Source: G020353115 sp964389685
GTDB lineage: Bacteria; Bacteroidota; Bacteroidia; Bacteroidales; VadinHA17
NCBI GenBank assembly: GCA_964389685.1
Contig: CAYMFM010000042.1
Span: forward strand, 1-33,671
DNA: 33,671 nucleotides
Reading direction: 5' to 3'
Position 1 is the first letter of the stretch; each line of letters starts with the position of its first letter. Both the position numbers and the translations under genes were made by a program. The notes below the pieces were generated by a model. That model was not told the origin of the DNA and made no database searches. It saw only the letters and a list, made by a program, of their open reading frames with translations. Below, piece after piece: positions 18,204 through 26,488 of this stretch.

Positions 18204-19289
18204 ATGAGCAGGAATATCATTTTAGAAAAGCTTGAAGGTGTTAAAAACCGGTTTGAAGAAGTTTCGCAACTCATCGCGGAGCCTGAGATCATTGCGGATA
18301 TGAAAAGATATATCAAGCTGAATAAGGAGTATAAAGATCTTGAACCGGTCATTTTAGCCTACAAAGAATATAAGAATACCCTGAGCAACATTGACTCGGC
18401 AAAAAAAATGTTAGCCAGTGAAAAAGATGAAGAGATTAGAGAAATGGCAAAGCAGGAACTGGAGGAGTTGACCGAAAATCTTCCGGCAATGGAAGAGAAA
18501 ATCAAAATGTTGCTCCTGCCTGCCGATTCAGAAGATGGCAAAAATGCAATCGTGGAGATAAGAGCAGGGACCGGAGGTGATGAAGCCAGCATCTTTGCCG
18601 GTGACTTGTTTAGAATGTATACCAAGTTTTGTGAAAGAATGAAATGGAAGATTGAAGTCAATCGCTTCACGGAAGGAACTGTAGGAGGCTATAAGGAAAT
18701 CGTATTTATAGTTTCGGGTGAAGGAGTCTATGGTATCATGAAATATGAATCAGGCGTTCACCGAGTGCAGAGAGTACCCCAAACGGAAACCCAGGGCAGG
18801 GTTCATACATCAGCAGCATCTGTGGCTGTTCTGCCTGAAGCCGAAGAATTTGATGTACAGATCAAACCGGACGACATTCGGAGAGATACCTACTGCTCTT
18901 CAGGACCCGGAGGCCAATCGGTGAACACAACCTATTCGGCAATACGACTGACACACATTCCTACCGGGATCGTAGTGACCTGCCAGGATCAGAAATCCCA
19001 GTTGAAAAACCTTGACAAGGCAATGAAAGAACTCAGAACAAGATTATACAGCCTTGAGTATGAGAAATACCTCTCGGATATTGCTTCAAAACGAAAAACC
19101 ATGGTCTCAACTGGTGACCGGTCGGCAAAAATCAGAACCTATAATTATCCACAGGGACGGATGACCGATCATCGGATAAACCTTACCCTCTATAATCTTA
19201 CCTCCATTATGGATGGTGATATCCTTGAGATCATTGAAAAGCTCCAAATGGCTGAAAATGCAGAACGTTTGAAAATGAGCGTATTATAA
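18204..19289 (+). CDS. prfA: Peptide chain release factor 1
   Basis: 361 residues, standard RF1 length. Recognises UAA and UAG in the ribosomal A site and triggers peptide release. The GGQ motif that reaches the peptidyl-transferase centre is at residues 236-238 within SSGPGGQSVNTTYSA, and the RF1-type recognition region RVQRVPQTETQGRVHTSA carries a P-x-T tripeptide (PQT), distinguishing it from RF2 (SPF). The N-terminal helical domain (about 1-110) is complete. It is the first gene of an apparent four-gene unit with pyrF 18 nt downstream. Confidence 0.97.
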   Translation: MSRNIILEKLEGVKNRFEEVSQLIAEPEIIADMKRYIKLNKEYKDLEPVILAYKEYKNTLSNIDSAKKMLASEKDEEIREMAKQELEELTENLPAMEEKIKMLLLPADSEDGKNAIVEIRAGTGGDEASIFAGDLFRMYTKFCERMKWKIEVNRFTEGTVGGYKEIVFIVSGEGVYGIMKYESGVHRVQRVPQTETQGRVHTSAASVAVLPEAEEFDVQIKPDDIRRDTYCSSGPGGQSVNTTYSAIRLTHIPTGIVVTCQDQKSQLKNLDKAMKELRTRLYSLEYEKYLSDIASKRKTMVSTGDRSAKIRTYNYPQGRMTDHRINLTLYNLTSIMDGDILEIIEKLQMAENAERLKMSVL

Positions 19290-19307
19290 AACAAAGAATC
19301 GTAACTT

Positions 19308-20147
19308 ATGCGCATGAACTACAACCAGATCGTTGAAAACATCAAAAGGAAAAAGAGCTTCCTCTGCGTTGGGCTCGATTCGGATATGCGTAAAATCCCT
19401 CATTTCCTGCTCCGTAAGAAAGACCCGGTGTTTGATTTTAATAAACAGATCATTAATGAAACGAGCCAGTTTGCAGTGGCTTATAAACCCAATCTGGCAT
19501 TCTATGAAAGCCGTGGTGCGGAAGGATGGAACACCCTTCTGCAAACCGTCCGGTATATCCGCTCAGAATACCCGGATATTTTCCTGATTGCCGATGCCAA
19601 AAGGGGAGATATAGGAAATACATCCGGTTTGTATGCCAGAGCATTCTTCGAAGAGATGGATTTTGATGCCGTTACTGTGGCTCCCTATATGGGTTACGAT
19701 TCAGTCTCTCCCTTTTTAGACTACCCTCACCGGTGGATCATATTGCTGGCCCTGACATCAAATGAGGGTGCTGCTGATTTCCAGTTCATCAGAAACAGTG
19801 AAACAGGAGATCAGCTGTTCGAGTCTGTTCTCCGAAAAGCACAACAATGGGGATCAAAAGAGAACATGATGTTTGTTGTTGGAGCAACAAAAGCAGAAAT
19901 GTTGAAAAATATCCGCGACATTGTTCCCGATCATTTCCTTCTTGTTCCCGGTGTGGGAGCCCAGGGAGGAAGCCTGGCCGAGGTAGCAGAGAACGGACTG
20001 AATAACCAGTGTGGACTTCTTGTTAATTCATCAAGAGGAATTATCTATGCAAGTAATAATCAGGACTTTGCAGAAGTTGCCGGGGAAAAAGCCAGGGCAA
20101 TTCAGGAGGAGATGGCTGTTATCTTAAACCAGCATAACCTGGTTTAA
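19308..20147 (+). CDS. pyrF: Orotidine 5'-phosphate decarboxylase (type 2)
   Basis: 279 residues. Final step of UMP synthesis: decarboxylation of OMP. The longer type 2 form is recognised by FLCVGLDSD near the N-terminus, the catalytic Lys/Asp cluster DAKRGDIGNTSG (around residue 96), the APYMGYDSV segment and the phosphate-binding VPGVGAQGG. Either of two near-adjacent ATG codons (19308 or 19314) could start it. It sits 18 nt after prfA and 12 nt before the DUF2851 gene. Confidence 0.95.
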   Translation: MRMNYNQIVENIKRKKSFLCVGLDSDMRKIPHFLLRKKDPVFDFNKQIINETSQFAVAYKPNLAFYESRGAEGWNTLLQTVRYIRSEYPDIFLIADAKRGDIGNTSGLYARAFFEEMDFDAVTVAPYMGYDSVSPFLDYPHRWIILLALTSNEGAADFQFIRNSETGDQLFESVLRKAQQWGSKENMMFVVGATKAEMLKNIRDIVPDHFLLVPGVGAQGGSLAEVAENGLNNQCGLLVNSSRGIIYASNNQDFAEVAGEKARAIQEEMAVILNQHNLV

Positions 20148-20159
20148 TCTCGTAAACCA

Positions 20160-21437
20160 ATGAAAGAGGATTTTTTACACTTCATCTGGAAACAAAGCCT
20201 TTATGATAAAAGCAACCTGATCGCCGATAATGGTGAAAACATAGAAGTCCTCAATCCCGGTGAACAGAACCACGATGCAGGTCCTGATTTCTTCAATGCA
20301 AAAATTAAAAGTGACAACACCATATGGGTTGGAAATGTTGAGATACATGTCAGATCCTCTGACTGGATGAGGCATAAGCACGATACTGACAAAGCGTATG
20401 ATAATGTTATCCTTCAGGTGGTAGCCGATCATGATACACCGGTTTATCGAACCAATGGACAGCAAATTCCAACCGTTGAACTAACCTTTAATCCGAAGAT
20501 CTATACCAATTATCTCTACCTCCTGAAGAACCAGGAGTGGATCCCCTGCGAATCCAGCATCTTTAAGGTTGATCCGTTTCATTTGAAGCACTGGCTGCAA
20601 AGCGTACTTGTGGAACGACTGGAGGAAAAATCCCGGGAGATCAGCTCCATGCTTCAACATCAGAAACATGACTGGGATGAAACATTTTATCAGCAACTGG
20701 CCAGAAATTTCGGATTTAAAAAAAATGCACAGCCCTTTGAGTTGTTGGCAAAATCTCTTCCCTATAAATACCTTGCAAAGCACCGGAATAACCTGTTACA
20801 GGTGGAAGCGATGTTGTTCGGACAGGCAGGAATGCTCAATGACCTCATTTCAGAGGATGAGTATTACAGTTCACTGAAAAAGGAATACACCTTTCTGAAA
20901 GAGAAATTCTCGCTGAAACCCCTCGGCGGACACCTCTGGAAATTCCTTCGGATAAGACCATCCAATTTTCCGACCCTGCGGATTGCCCAGTTCGGAATGC
21001 TGATCCATCAGTCAGAACGTTTGTTCTCCAGGTTAATCCACTGTAAAAATCTGGAAGGGATACATGCACTCTTTGCTGTTTCCGCCTCGTCCTACTGGGA
21101 TGACCATTATCTCTTCCATAAAAGAACGAAGAAAAAGAAGAAACTGCTGGGGGAAGATGCCGTGGATGTGCTTATCATCAATACAATTGTCCCATTCCTT
21201 TTTCTCTATGGTGTGGAAAAGAACCTGCCTGAATACAAGGAACGGGCACTGGAATTCCTGGATCAGATACCGCCAGAGAAAAATTCAATCGTTTCAAAAT
21301 GGGATGCCCTGGGAGTAAAAGCAGACAATGCATTTTACTCTCAAGCCCTCTTACAATTAAAGGGTAAATATTGTAAATTTAAACGCTGTTTGGATTGCAC
21401 TGTTGGTAGAAAAATCATAACCGGAAACCAAACATGA
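20160..21437 (+). CDS. DUF2851 family protein
   Basis: 425 residues, typical length for this Bacteroidota/Chlorobi family of unknown function. Recognised by the conserved N-terminus (FLHFIWKQSLYD), NPGEQNHDAGPDFFNAKI and GNVEIHVRSSDWMRHKHD, the last two being acidic and His-rich and reminiscent of a nuclease-like active site, though no activity is established to my knowledge. The C-terminus carries a cysteine cluster, YCKFKRCLDCTVGRKI, which could bind a metal. It overlaps the start of the downstream potassium-channel gene by 4 nt (ATGA), implying translational coupling. Confidence 0.88.
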   Translation: MKEDFLHFIWKQSLYDKSNLIADNGENIEVLNPGEQNHDAGPDFFNAKIKSDNTIWVGNVEIHVRSSDWMRHKHDTDKAYDNVILQVVADHDTPVYRTNGQQIPTVELTFNPKIYTNYLYLLKNQEWIPCESSIFKVDPFHLKHWLQSVLVERLEEKSREISSMLQHQKHDWDETFYQQLARNFGFKKNAQPFELLAKSLPYKYLAKHRNNLLQVEAMLFGQAGMLNDLISEDEYYSSLKKEYTFLKEKFSLKPLGGHLWKFLRIRPSNFPTLRIAQFGMLIHQSERLFSRLIHCKNLEGIHALFAVSASSYWDDHYLFHKRTKKKKKLLGEDAVDVLIINTIVPFLFLYGVEKNLPEYKERALEFLDQIPPEKNSIVSKWDALGVKADNAFYSQALLQLKGKYCKFKRCLDCTVGRKIITGNQT

Positions 21438-22447
21438 AAAGAGACGGATTCGGTTCGGTCATTTTTCCAATAGCCTTGCTATTTGGGGTTATCATAACAG
21501 GGGTGATAGGATTTTCGATCATTGAGGATTTTACCCTGTCAGAATCCTTCTTTATGACCATCATTACAATCTCCACTGTCGGTTTTCAGGAGGTGCATCC
21601 ACTTTCAGAAGCCGGCAGATTATTCACGGCTCTACTGATCATCTTCAGCCTGGGGATCTTTGGTTATGTGGTAACAACCATTACCCGGTTTATTGCCGAT
21701 GGAATCTTCAAAAATTATTATAAAGATAATAAGGTGAAAAAACGAATTAACAAATTATCAAACCACGTGGTATTGTGTGGTTATGGCAGGAATGGAAAAC
21801 AGGCAGCCATTGAACTGTCTGAAAATGATGAGGCTTTTGTGATTATTGAAAACGATGAAACCTTGATTAATAAGGTCAGGGAGGACACCAAACTGCTCTA
21901 TATACATGGCGATGCAATGCATGAGGATGTGCTGGCAGAATCAAGGATTGATAAAGCAAAGGCTATGATCACTACCCTGCCCAATGATGCCGATAACCTC
22001 TTCATGGTGATTACCGCCCGTCAGATTAATCCTAATCTGGCAATCATCAGCCGGGCTTCGGATGATAAGTCGGATATCAAGTTAAAACGGGCCGGTGCAA
22101 ATAATGTGATCATGTCCGATAAAATCGGGGGACAACGGATGGCTAAACTGGTGACGCAACCGGATGTGGTGGAGTTTATTGAGCACATCATGCTGCAGAG
22201 AAAGAAAGATGTTAGCCTGGAAGAAGTATCATGTAAAAACCTATCCTCCTGCTTTGCCGGTAATTCCATCCGTGAGCTGGATGTTCGCAATGTTTCCGGT
22301 GCTAATATCATCGGACTGAAACGAAAGGATAAAAGTTATCTCATTAATCCCGAACCCAATGTTATGCTAACTACCGAGGACCAGCTGTTTGTACTGGGAA
22401 CAGTGGAGCAGATTAATAAACTGAAAGAAATTATTGATTTCGGATGA
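21434..22447 (+). CDS. Potassium channel protein with TrkA-N (RCK) domain
   Basis: 337 residues in the inner membrane. Two membrane helices (about 8-30 and 60-85) flank a pore loop with a TISTVGFQEVHP selectivity-filter region (TVGF at 48-51; Phe replaces the usual Tyr of TVGYGD). An RCK/TrkA-N Rossmann domain begins at VVLCGYGRNGKQAAIEL (GxGxxG, about residue 113) and a TrkA-C-like domain covers about 260-337. The layout matches MthK/Kch-type ligand-gated K+ channels. Its ATG overlaps the DUF2851 stop codon. Confidence 0.9.
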   Translation: MKRDGFGSVIFPIALLFGVIITGVIGFSIIEDFTLSESFFMTIITISTVGFQEVHPLSEAGRLFTALLIIFSLGIFGYVVTTITRFIADGIFKNYYKDNKVKKRINKLSNHVVLCGYGRNGKQAAIELSENDEAFVIIENDETLINKVREDTKLLYIHGDAMHEDVLAESRIDKAKAMITTLPNDADNLFMVITARQINPNLAIISRASDDKSDIKLKRAGANNVIMSDKIGGQRMAKLVTQPDVVEFIEHIMLQRKKDVSLEEVSCKNLSSCFAGNSIRELDVRNVSGANIIGLKRKDKSYLINPEPNVMLTTEDQLFVLGTVEQINKLKEIIDFG

Positions 22448-22472
22448 TTTCTAAACTTTCTCTCAATTGTTA

Positions 22473-22502
22473 TTGAATTATAAAAAAAAATGGATATTTT
22501 TG
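22473..22502 (+). promoter_or_regulatory. rpsO: rpsO promoter
   Basis: TTG (22473-22475) and TATTTTTG (22495-22502), 19 nt apart, fit the Bacteroidota promoter consensus. The -7 box is 43 nt upstream of the rpsO ATG, leaving a short leader. Confidence 0.7.
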
Positions 22503-22545
22503 CACTTCTTAAAAATAGAGGTAAATAATTATAGAATAGATAGGT

Positions 22546-22815
22546 ATGTACTTAACTGCTGAAAAGAAGAAAGAATTCTTTAAAAAGTACGGGAAATCGG
22601 AATCCGATACCGGATCAACGGAAGGACAGATTGCACTTTTTTCCTACCGGATTGCACATTTGACAGAACACCTGAAGAAAAACAAAAAAGATTTCAGTAC
22701 GCAGATGGCTCTGGTAAAACTGGTAGGGAAAAGAAGGAGGCTGCTGGATTATATGAAACACCGGGATATCGAACGGTACCGTGCTGTTATTAAAGCTTTG
22801 AAGTTACGAAAGTAG
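22546..22815 (+). CDS. rpsO: 30S ribosomal protein S15
   Basis: 89 residues, exactly the family length. Binds 16S rRNA in the platform of the 30S subunit. Diagnostic segments are GSTEGQIALFSYRIAHLTEHL and LVGKRRRLLDYMKHRDIERY. It is followed by a terminator and then pnp, the same order seen in many bacteria. It has its own promoter. Confidence 0.97.
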   Translation: MYLTAEKKKEFFKKYGKSESDTGSTEGQIALFSYRIAHLTEHLKKNKKDFSTQMALVKLVGKRRRLLDYMKHRDIERYRAVIKALKLRK

Positions 22816-22822
22816 TGAAAGG

Positions 22823-22845
22823 GGCAATTTTAGATTGCCTTTTTT
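22823..22845 (+). terminator. Terminator or attenuator between rpsO and pnp
   Basis: GGCAAT (22823-22828) and ATTGCC (22834-22839) form a 6-bp stem with a 5-nt loop followed by six T. It starts 7 nt after the rpsO stop. As no clear promoter is seen before pnp, partial read-through is likely. Confidence 0.75.
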
Positions 22846-22890
22846 CATACCTGATTCATTAGAATGATCAAAATTAAGGAAGGATAATAA

Positions 22891-25059
22891 ATGATGTACC
22901 AAGCGTTTGAAAAGACCATAGACCTGGGTGATGGAAGGAGCATCTCAATTGAAACGGGAAAACTGGCAAAGCAGGCTGATGGCTCTGTAGTGGTAAAAAT
23001 GGGAAGGACCATGCTTCTGGCAACGGTTGTTTCAGCAAAAGAGGCGCGGGAAGATTTGGATTTCATGCCACTCTCTGTCGAATACAAAGAAAAATTTGCA
23101 TCCCTGGGACGATTTCCCGGTGGGTTTATGAAACGGGAAACCAGGCCATCGGATTACGAAGTGCTCATTGCACGACTGGTCGACAGGGCACTACGACCCT
23201 TATTCCCCGATGACTATCATGCGGAAACGTTCGTTACCGTTAACCTTATTTCAGCCGATAAGGATATCACGCCCGATTCCCTTGCCGGACTGGCCGCTTC
23301 GGCAGCCCTTACACTGTCTGATATACCGTTTAATGGACCAATATCTGAAGTGCGGGTAGGAAGAATTGATGGTAAATTCAAGATCAATCCTACCTTCACC
23401 GACCTGGAAGAATCCGATATAGATATTGTTGTTGGAGCTACCGAAAAGAATATATTGATGGTAGAGGGTGAAATGAATGAGGTTTCAGAAGAAGATATGT
23501 TGGAAGCCATGAAATTTGCACACCAGGCTATCAAGGTGCAGTGTAAAGCACAACTTGAGCTGGCAGAAATGAAAGGTAAACCCGAAACCAGAAGTTACGA
23601 CCATGGAGAGAACAATGAAGAACTCAAGAAGAAGCTGTATGACGAGACCTATGATAAAATTCATGCCGTTGCTGCCAGCAAAATCGCGAACAAACATGAG
23701 CGGTCGGCTGCTTTCGATGAGGTGAAGGAGGCATTCCTTTCTCAGTTTAGCGAAGAGGATGAAATTGACGAAAAGCTGGTATCACGCTATTTTCATGAAG
23801 TGGAGAAGGAAGCTGTACGTAATTTGATACTCAAGGAAGGGGGTCGGCTGGATGGCAGAAAACACGATGAAATCCGGCCCATATGGTGCGAGGTGGATTA
23901 TTTGCCTGCCGCTCACGGATCAGCCCTTTTTACACGCGGAGAAACACAGTCCTTAACAACCGTTACCCTTGGAACAAAACTGGATGAGAAAGTAATTGAT
24001 GAAGTGCTGTTGCAGGGGACTCAGAAATTTGTGCTGCATTATAACTTTCCTCCTTTTTCTACCGGCGATGCAAGACCCGTGAGGGGCCTAAGCAGAAGAG
24101 AGATCGGACATGGAAACCTGGCACACAGAGCCCTGAAAAGAATGGTGCCTGCAAATTCCGATAATCCCTATGCCATCAGGGTCGTGTCAGATATCCTCGA
24201 ATCCAACGGATCTTCCTCCATGGCAACCGTTTGTGCCGGAACTCTTGCACTCATGGACGCCGGAATAAAAATTAAAAAACCGGTTTCCGGAATCGCCATG
24301 GGAATGATTTCGGATGAAAAAACCGGGGAATATGCCATCCTTTCCGACATCCTGGGCGATGAAGATCACCTTGGAGATATGGATTTTAAAGTTACCGGAA
24401 CAAAAGATGGTGTGACAGCTACACAAATGGATATCAAAATTGAGGGGCTATCCTTTGAAGTACTGGCAAAAGCACTTGACCAGGCAAAAAAGGGAAGACT
24501 CTATATCCTTGATAAAATGGTTGAAACCATTCCCGAACCAAGAGAAAACCTTAAACCGCATGCTCCGAGAATTGTCCAGATTACCATTCCAAAGGATATG
24601 ATTGGTCCACTCATCGGACCGGGAGGCAAAGTGATACAGGAAATACAGAACGATACAGGATCAACCATCGTTATTGAAGAAATTGATAATAAGGGAGTCG
24701 TTGATGTATTCGCAGATAATAAGGAATCCATTGAAGCAGCCCTGAAACGCATCAACCGCATCGTAGAAGTTCCTGAAATAGGGAAAATCTATAAGGGGAA
24801 AGTGAAATCAATCGTTCCCTTCGGAGCTTTTGTTGAGATCCTCCCCGGAAAAGATGGATTGCTGCATATTTCAGAGATTGAATGGCGCCGCCTGGAAACC
24901 GTCGACTCCGTACTGAAAGAAGGCCAGGAAATCGAAGTGAAATTGATCGATATCGATGAGCGAACCGGTAAATTTAAACTTTCCCGTAAAGTACTGTTGC
25001 CTAAACCGGAAAGATCTCATGAGAGAAGACCGGATGAAAAACAACACAGGCACAATTAA
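22891..25059 (+). CDS. pnp: Polyribonucleotide nucleotidyltransferase (PNPase)
   Basis: 722 residues. Phosphorolytic 3'-5' exoribonuclease of RNA turnover, a trimer. Two RNase PH-like cores are visible: the first from GDGRSISIETGKLA with the FPGGFMKRE segment, the second from LKEGGRLDGRKHDEIRPIWC with FPPFSTGDARPVRG and SDILGDEDHLGDMDFKV (catalytic Asp residues). A KH domain follows (about 555-620; GPLIGPGGKVIQEIQ) and an S1 domain (about 625-695; GKIYKGKVKSIVPFGAFVEI). The start is a tandem ATG pair preceded by an unusually strong purine ribosome-binding site, AAGGAAGGA. Confidence 0.97.
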   Translation: MMYQAFEKTIDLGDGRSISIETGKLAKQADGSVVVKMGRTMLLATVVSAKEAREDLDFMPLSVEYKEKFASLGRFPGGFMKRETRPSDYEVLIARLVDRALRPLFPDDYHAETFVTVNLISADKDITPDSLAGLAASAALTLSDIPFNGPISEVRVGRIDGKFKINPTFTDLEESDIDIVVGATEKNILMVEGEMNEVSEEDMLEAMKFAHQAIKVQCKAQLELAEMKGKPETRSYDHGENNEELKKKLYDETYDKIHAVAASKIANKHERSAAFDEVKEAFLSQFSEEDEIDEKLVSRYFHEVEKEAVRNLILKEGGRLDGRKHDEIRPIWCEVDYLPAAHGSALFTRGETQSLTTVTLGTKLDEKVIDEVLLQGTQKFVLHYNFPPFSTGDARPVRGLSRREIGHGNLAHRALKRMVPANSDNPYAIRVVSDILESNGSSSMATVCAGTLALMDAGIKIKKPVSGIAMGMISDEKTGEYAILSDILGDEDHLGDMDFKVTGTKDGVTATQMDIKIEGLSFEVLAKALDQAKKGRLYILDKMVETIPEPRENLKPHAPRIVQITIPKDMIGPLIGPGGKVIQEIQNDTGSTIVIEEIDNKGVVDVFADNKESIEAALKRINRIVEVPEIGKIYKGKVKSIVPFGAFVEILPGKDGLLHISEIEWRRLETVDSVLKEGQEIEVKLIDIDERTGKFKLSRKVLLPKPERSHERRPDEKQHRHN

Positions 25060-25119
25060 ACTGACGGTTGAGGTGATGCTTACCAAAAGAACAAATCCCT
25101 GTTTATTTGTTCCCTGAAA

Positions 25120-25629
25120 ATGGATAAAAATTCAGAATGGTTTACCACCTTTCATCATGAGTTGAGTCAGTTCCCCTTTACCAGACGAGAGTATAAACTA
25201 TTTAACATAGTCCGGTTTATAAAATCGGCAAGATGGACGGACCATTTCTCAGATCAATGCCCTGTATGTAAGAAAAACAGGTCCGATATGCTTCATGCAG
25301 CAAGAGAAATAGAAAGCATGATAAGACCATCGGGTGGGGGAGCAGCCGAATTCGAAGCATTACATGATACCATCTATCATCACCTGAGAAAGGACCATGA
25401 ACTTACTCCACGATCCTATTTTATTGCACTCTATTCCTTCTTTGGAATGATTGCCGGAGTAATATTCGGAGGCGTGGTGGGTGTTGTGACAGATCTCATC
25501 CTCGATGCAGAGAAGGGCCAATGGCTGAAAAATGGCCTCTTGATCGGATGGTTCCTGGGACTGGTGGCAGGTCAGATTTTAGGAAAACGGAAAGACAACC
25601 GGATCAAAAAACTCGGCAGGCAATTTTAG
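25120..25629 (+). CDS. Hypothetical membrane protein with CxxC motif
   Basis: 169 residues, not recognised. The N-terminal half (about 1-95) is soluble and holds a CPVCKK pair (residues about 47-50) and later His residues (YHHLRKDHE), which could form a small metal site. The C-terminal half has two Gly-rich membrane helices (about 100-125, FGMIAGVIFGGVVGVV; about 135-155, LLIGWFLGLVAGQILG) and a basic tail. It lies 60 nt after pnp in the same direction, separated by an 8-bp hairpin (25089-25096 with 25105-25112). No function is suggested. Confidence 0.75.
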   Translation: MDKNSEWFTTFHHELSQFPFTRREYKLFNIVRFIKSARWTDHFSDQCPVCKKNRSDMLHAAREIESMIRPSGGGAAEFEALHDTIYHHLRKDHELTPRSYFIALYSFFGMIAGVIFGGVVGVVTDLILDAEKGQWLKNGLLIGWFLGLVAGQILGKRKDNRIKKLGRQF

Positions 25630-25644
25630 TGATTTCATCAGGAT

Positions 25645-25688
25645 ATTCCTATTTTTGTTTTAATAGGAATAGTGATCGGAATTCCGAT
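25645..25688 (+). promoter_or_regulatory. Two palindromes and a -7 box upstream of the deoxynucleoside kinase gene
   Basis: ATTCCTATT (25645-25653) pairs with AATAGGAAT (25662-25670). Inside it, TATTTTTG (25650-25657) matches the -7 consensus. A 14-bp perfect palindrome, ATCGGAATTCCGAT, follows at 25675-25688. The arrangement resembles a promoter with a dimer-binding operator, but no regulator is identified; no TTTG is seen at the -33 position. Confidence 0.4.
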
Positions 25689-25744
25689 TAGTCCCGTTTT
25701 GATAACAAGCCTGATCATTACCCGTTGAAATAGCTGCCCAGGTT

Positions 25745-26380
25745 ATGGAACTGAATTATATTGTAATTGAAGGGAATATTGGTGCCGGAAAAACATCCCT
25801 TGCCAAACGCATATCGCAGGATTTCAATGGTAAACTGATCCTTGAACGATTCGCTGATAATCCCTTTCTTCCCAAATTCTACCAGGATCCGGAACGATAC
25901 TCTTTCCTCCTTGAACTTTCATTTCTCGCCGATCGGTATAATCAGCTTAAAAAAGAACTCAGTAACCGTGACTTGTTTAAGAGCTTTACGATTGCCGATT
26001 ATTACTTCATGAAATCCTTGATTTTCGCCAAAGCTACCCTGTCAAACGATGAATATAATCTCTTCCGGCAGATTTTTGACATCATCTATAGTACACTTCC
26101 CAAACCCGATCTGTTTGTCTACCTTCATGTGAATCCCGATAACCTCCTGATAAATATCAGAAAACGAGGCAGGGATTATGAAAAAAACATCACCAGGGAG
26201 TACCTTGAAAATATCCAGGCGGGTTATTTTGAATTTTTCAAACAACATCCTGAACTGATTTTTCTCATCATTGATACCAATAATATTGACTTCATAAGCA
26301 ATCCTGAAGATTATCGGGAGGTGGTGCAAACCGTTTTTCAAGAAGAGTATGCTTCCGGTCTGAACCGTGTTATTTTATAG
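25745..26380 (+). CDS. Deoxynucleoside kinase family protein
   Basis: 211 residues. Salvage phosphorylation of deoxynucleosides in the cytoplasm. The P-loop EGNIGAGKTSLAK (Lys16) is at the N-terminus, followed by the dNK-type LERFADNPFLPKFY, the substrate-contact DR in FLADRYNQLKK, and the arginine-rich LID RKRGRDYEKN. This is the dGK/dCK/dAK family; the particular deoxynucleoside cannot be predicted. It appears to be a single-gene unit with palindromic elements upstream. Confidence 0.92.
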   Translation: MELNYIVIEGNIGAGKTSLAKRISQDFNGKLILERFADNPFLPKFYQDPERYSFLLELSFLADRYNQLKKELSNRDLFKSFTIADYYFMKSLIFAKATLSNDEYNLFRQIFDIIYSTLPKPDLFVYLHVNPDNLLINIRKRGRDYEKNITREYLENIQAGYFEFFKQHPELIFLIIDTNNIDFISNPEDYREVVQTVFQEEYASGLNRVIL

Positions 26381-26432
26381 CCATGTACGAATAAAATTGC
26401 CATTGATAATTTTTTTTTAATGAAAACATTAT

Positions 26433-26440
26433 TAGTTTTG
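26433..26440 (+). promoter_or_regulatory. Candidate -7 element of the TPR lipoprotein gene
   Basis: TAGTTTTG matches TAnnTTTG, 49 nt before the ATG, in a very AT-rich region. The -33 element is unclear. Confidence 0.5.
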
Positions 26441-26488
26441 TATTAATTACAAGAAATTATTGATTGTTAAACAAATAACCAAGCAACC

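Noticed and set aside
25089..25112. Hairpin GAACAAAT/ATTTGTTC after pnp as a terminator
   Set aside because: It lies only 7 nt before the next start codon and has no T-tract after it; an RNA-structure role cannot be shown.
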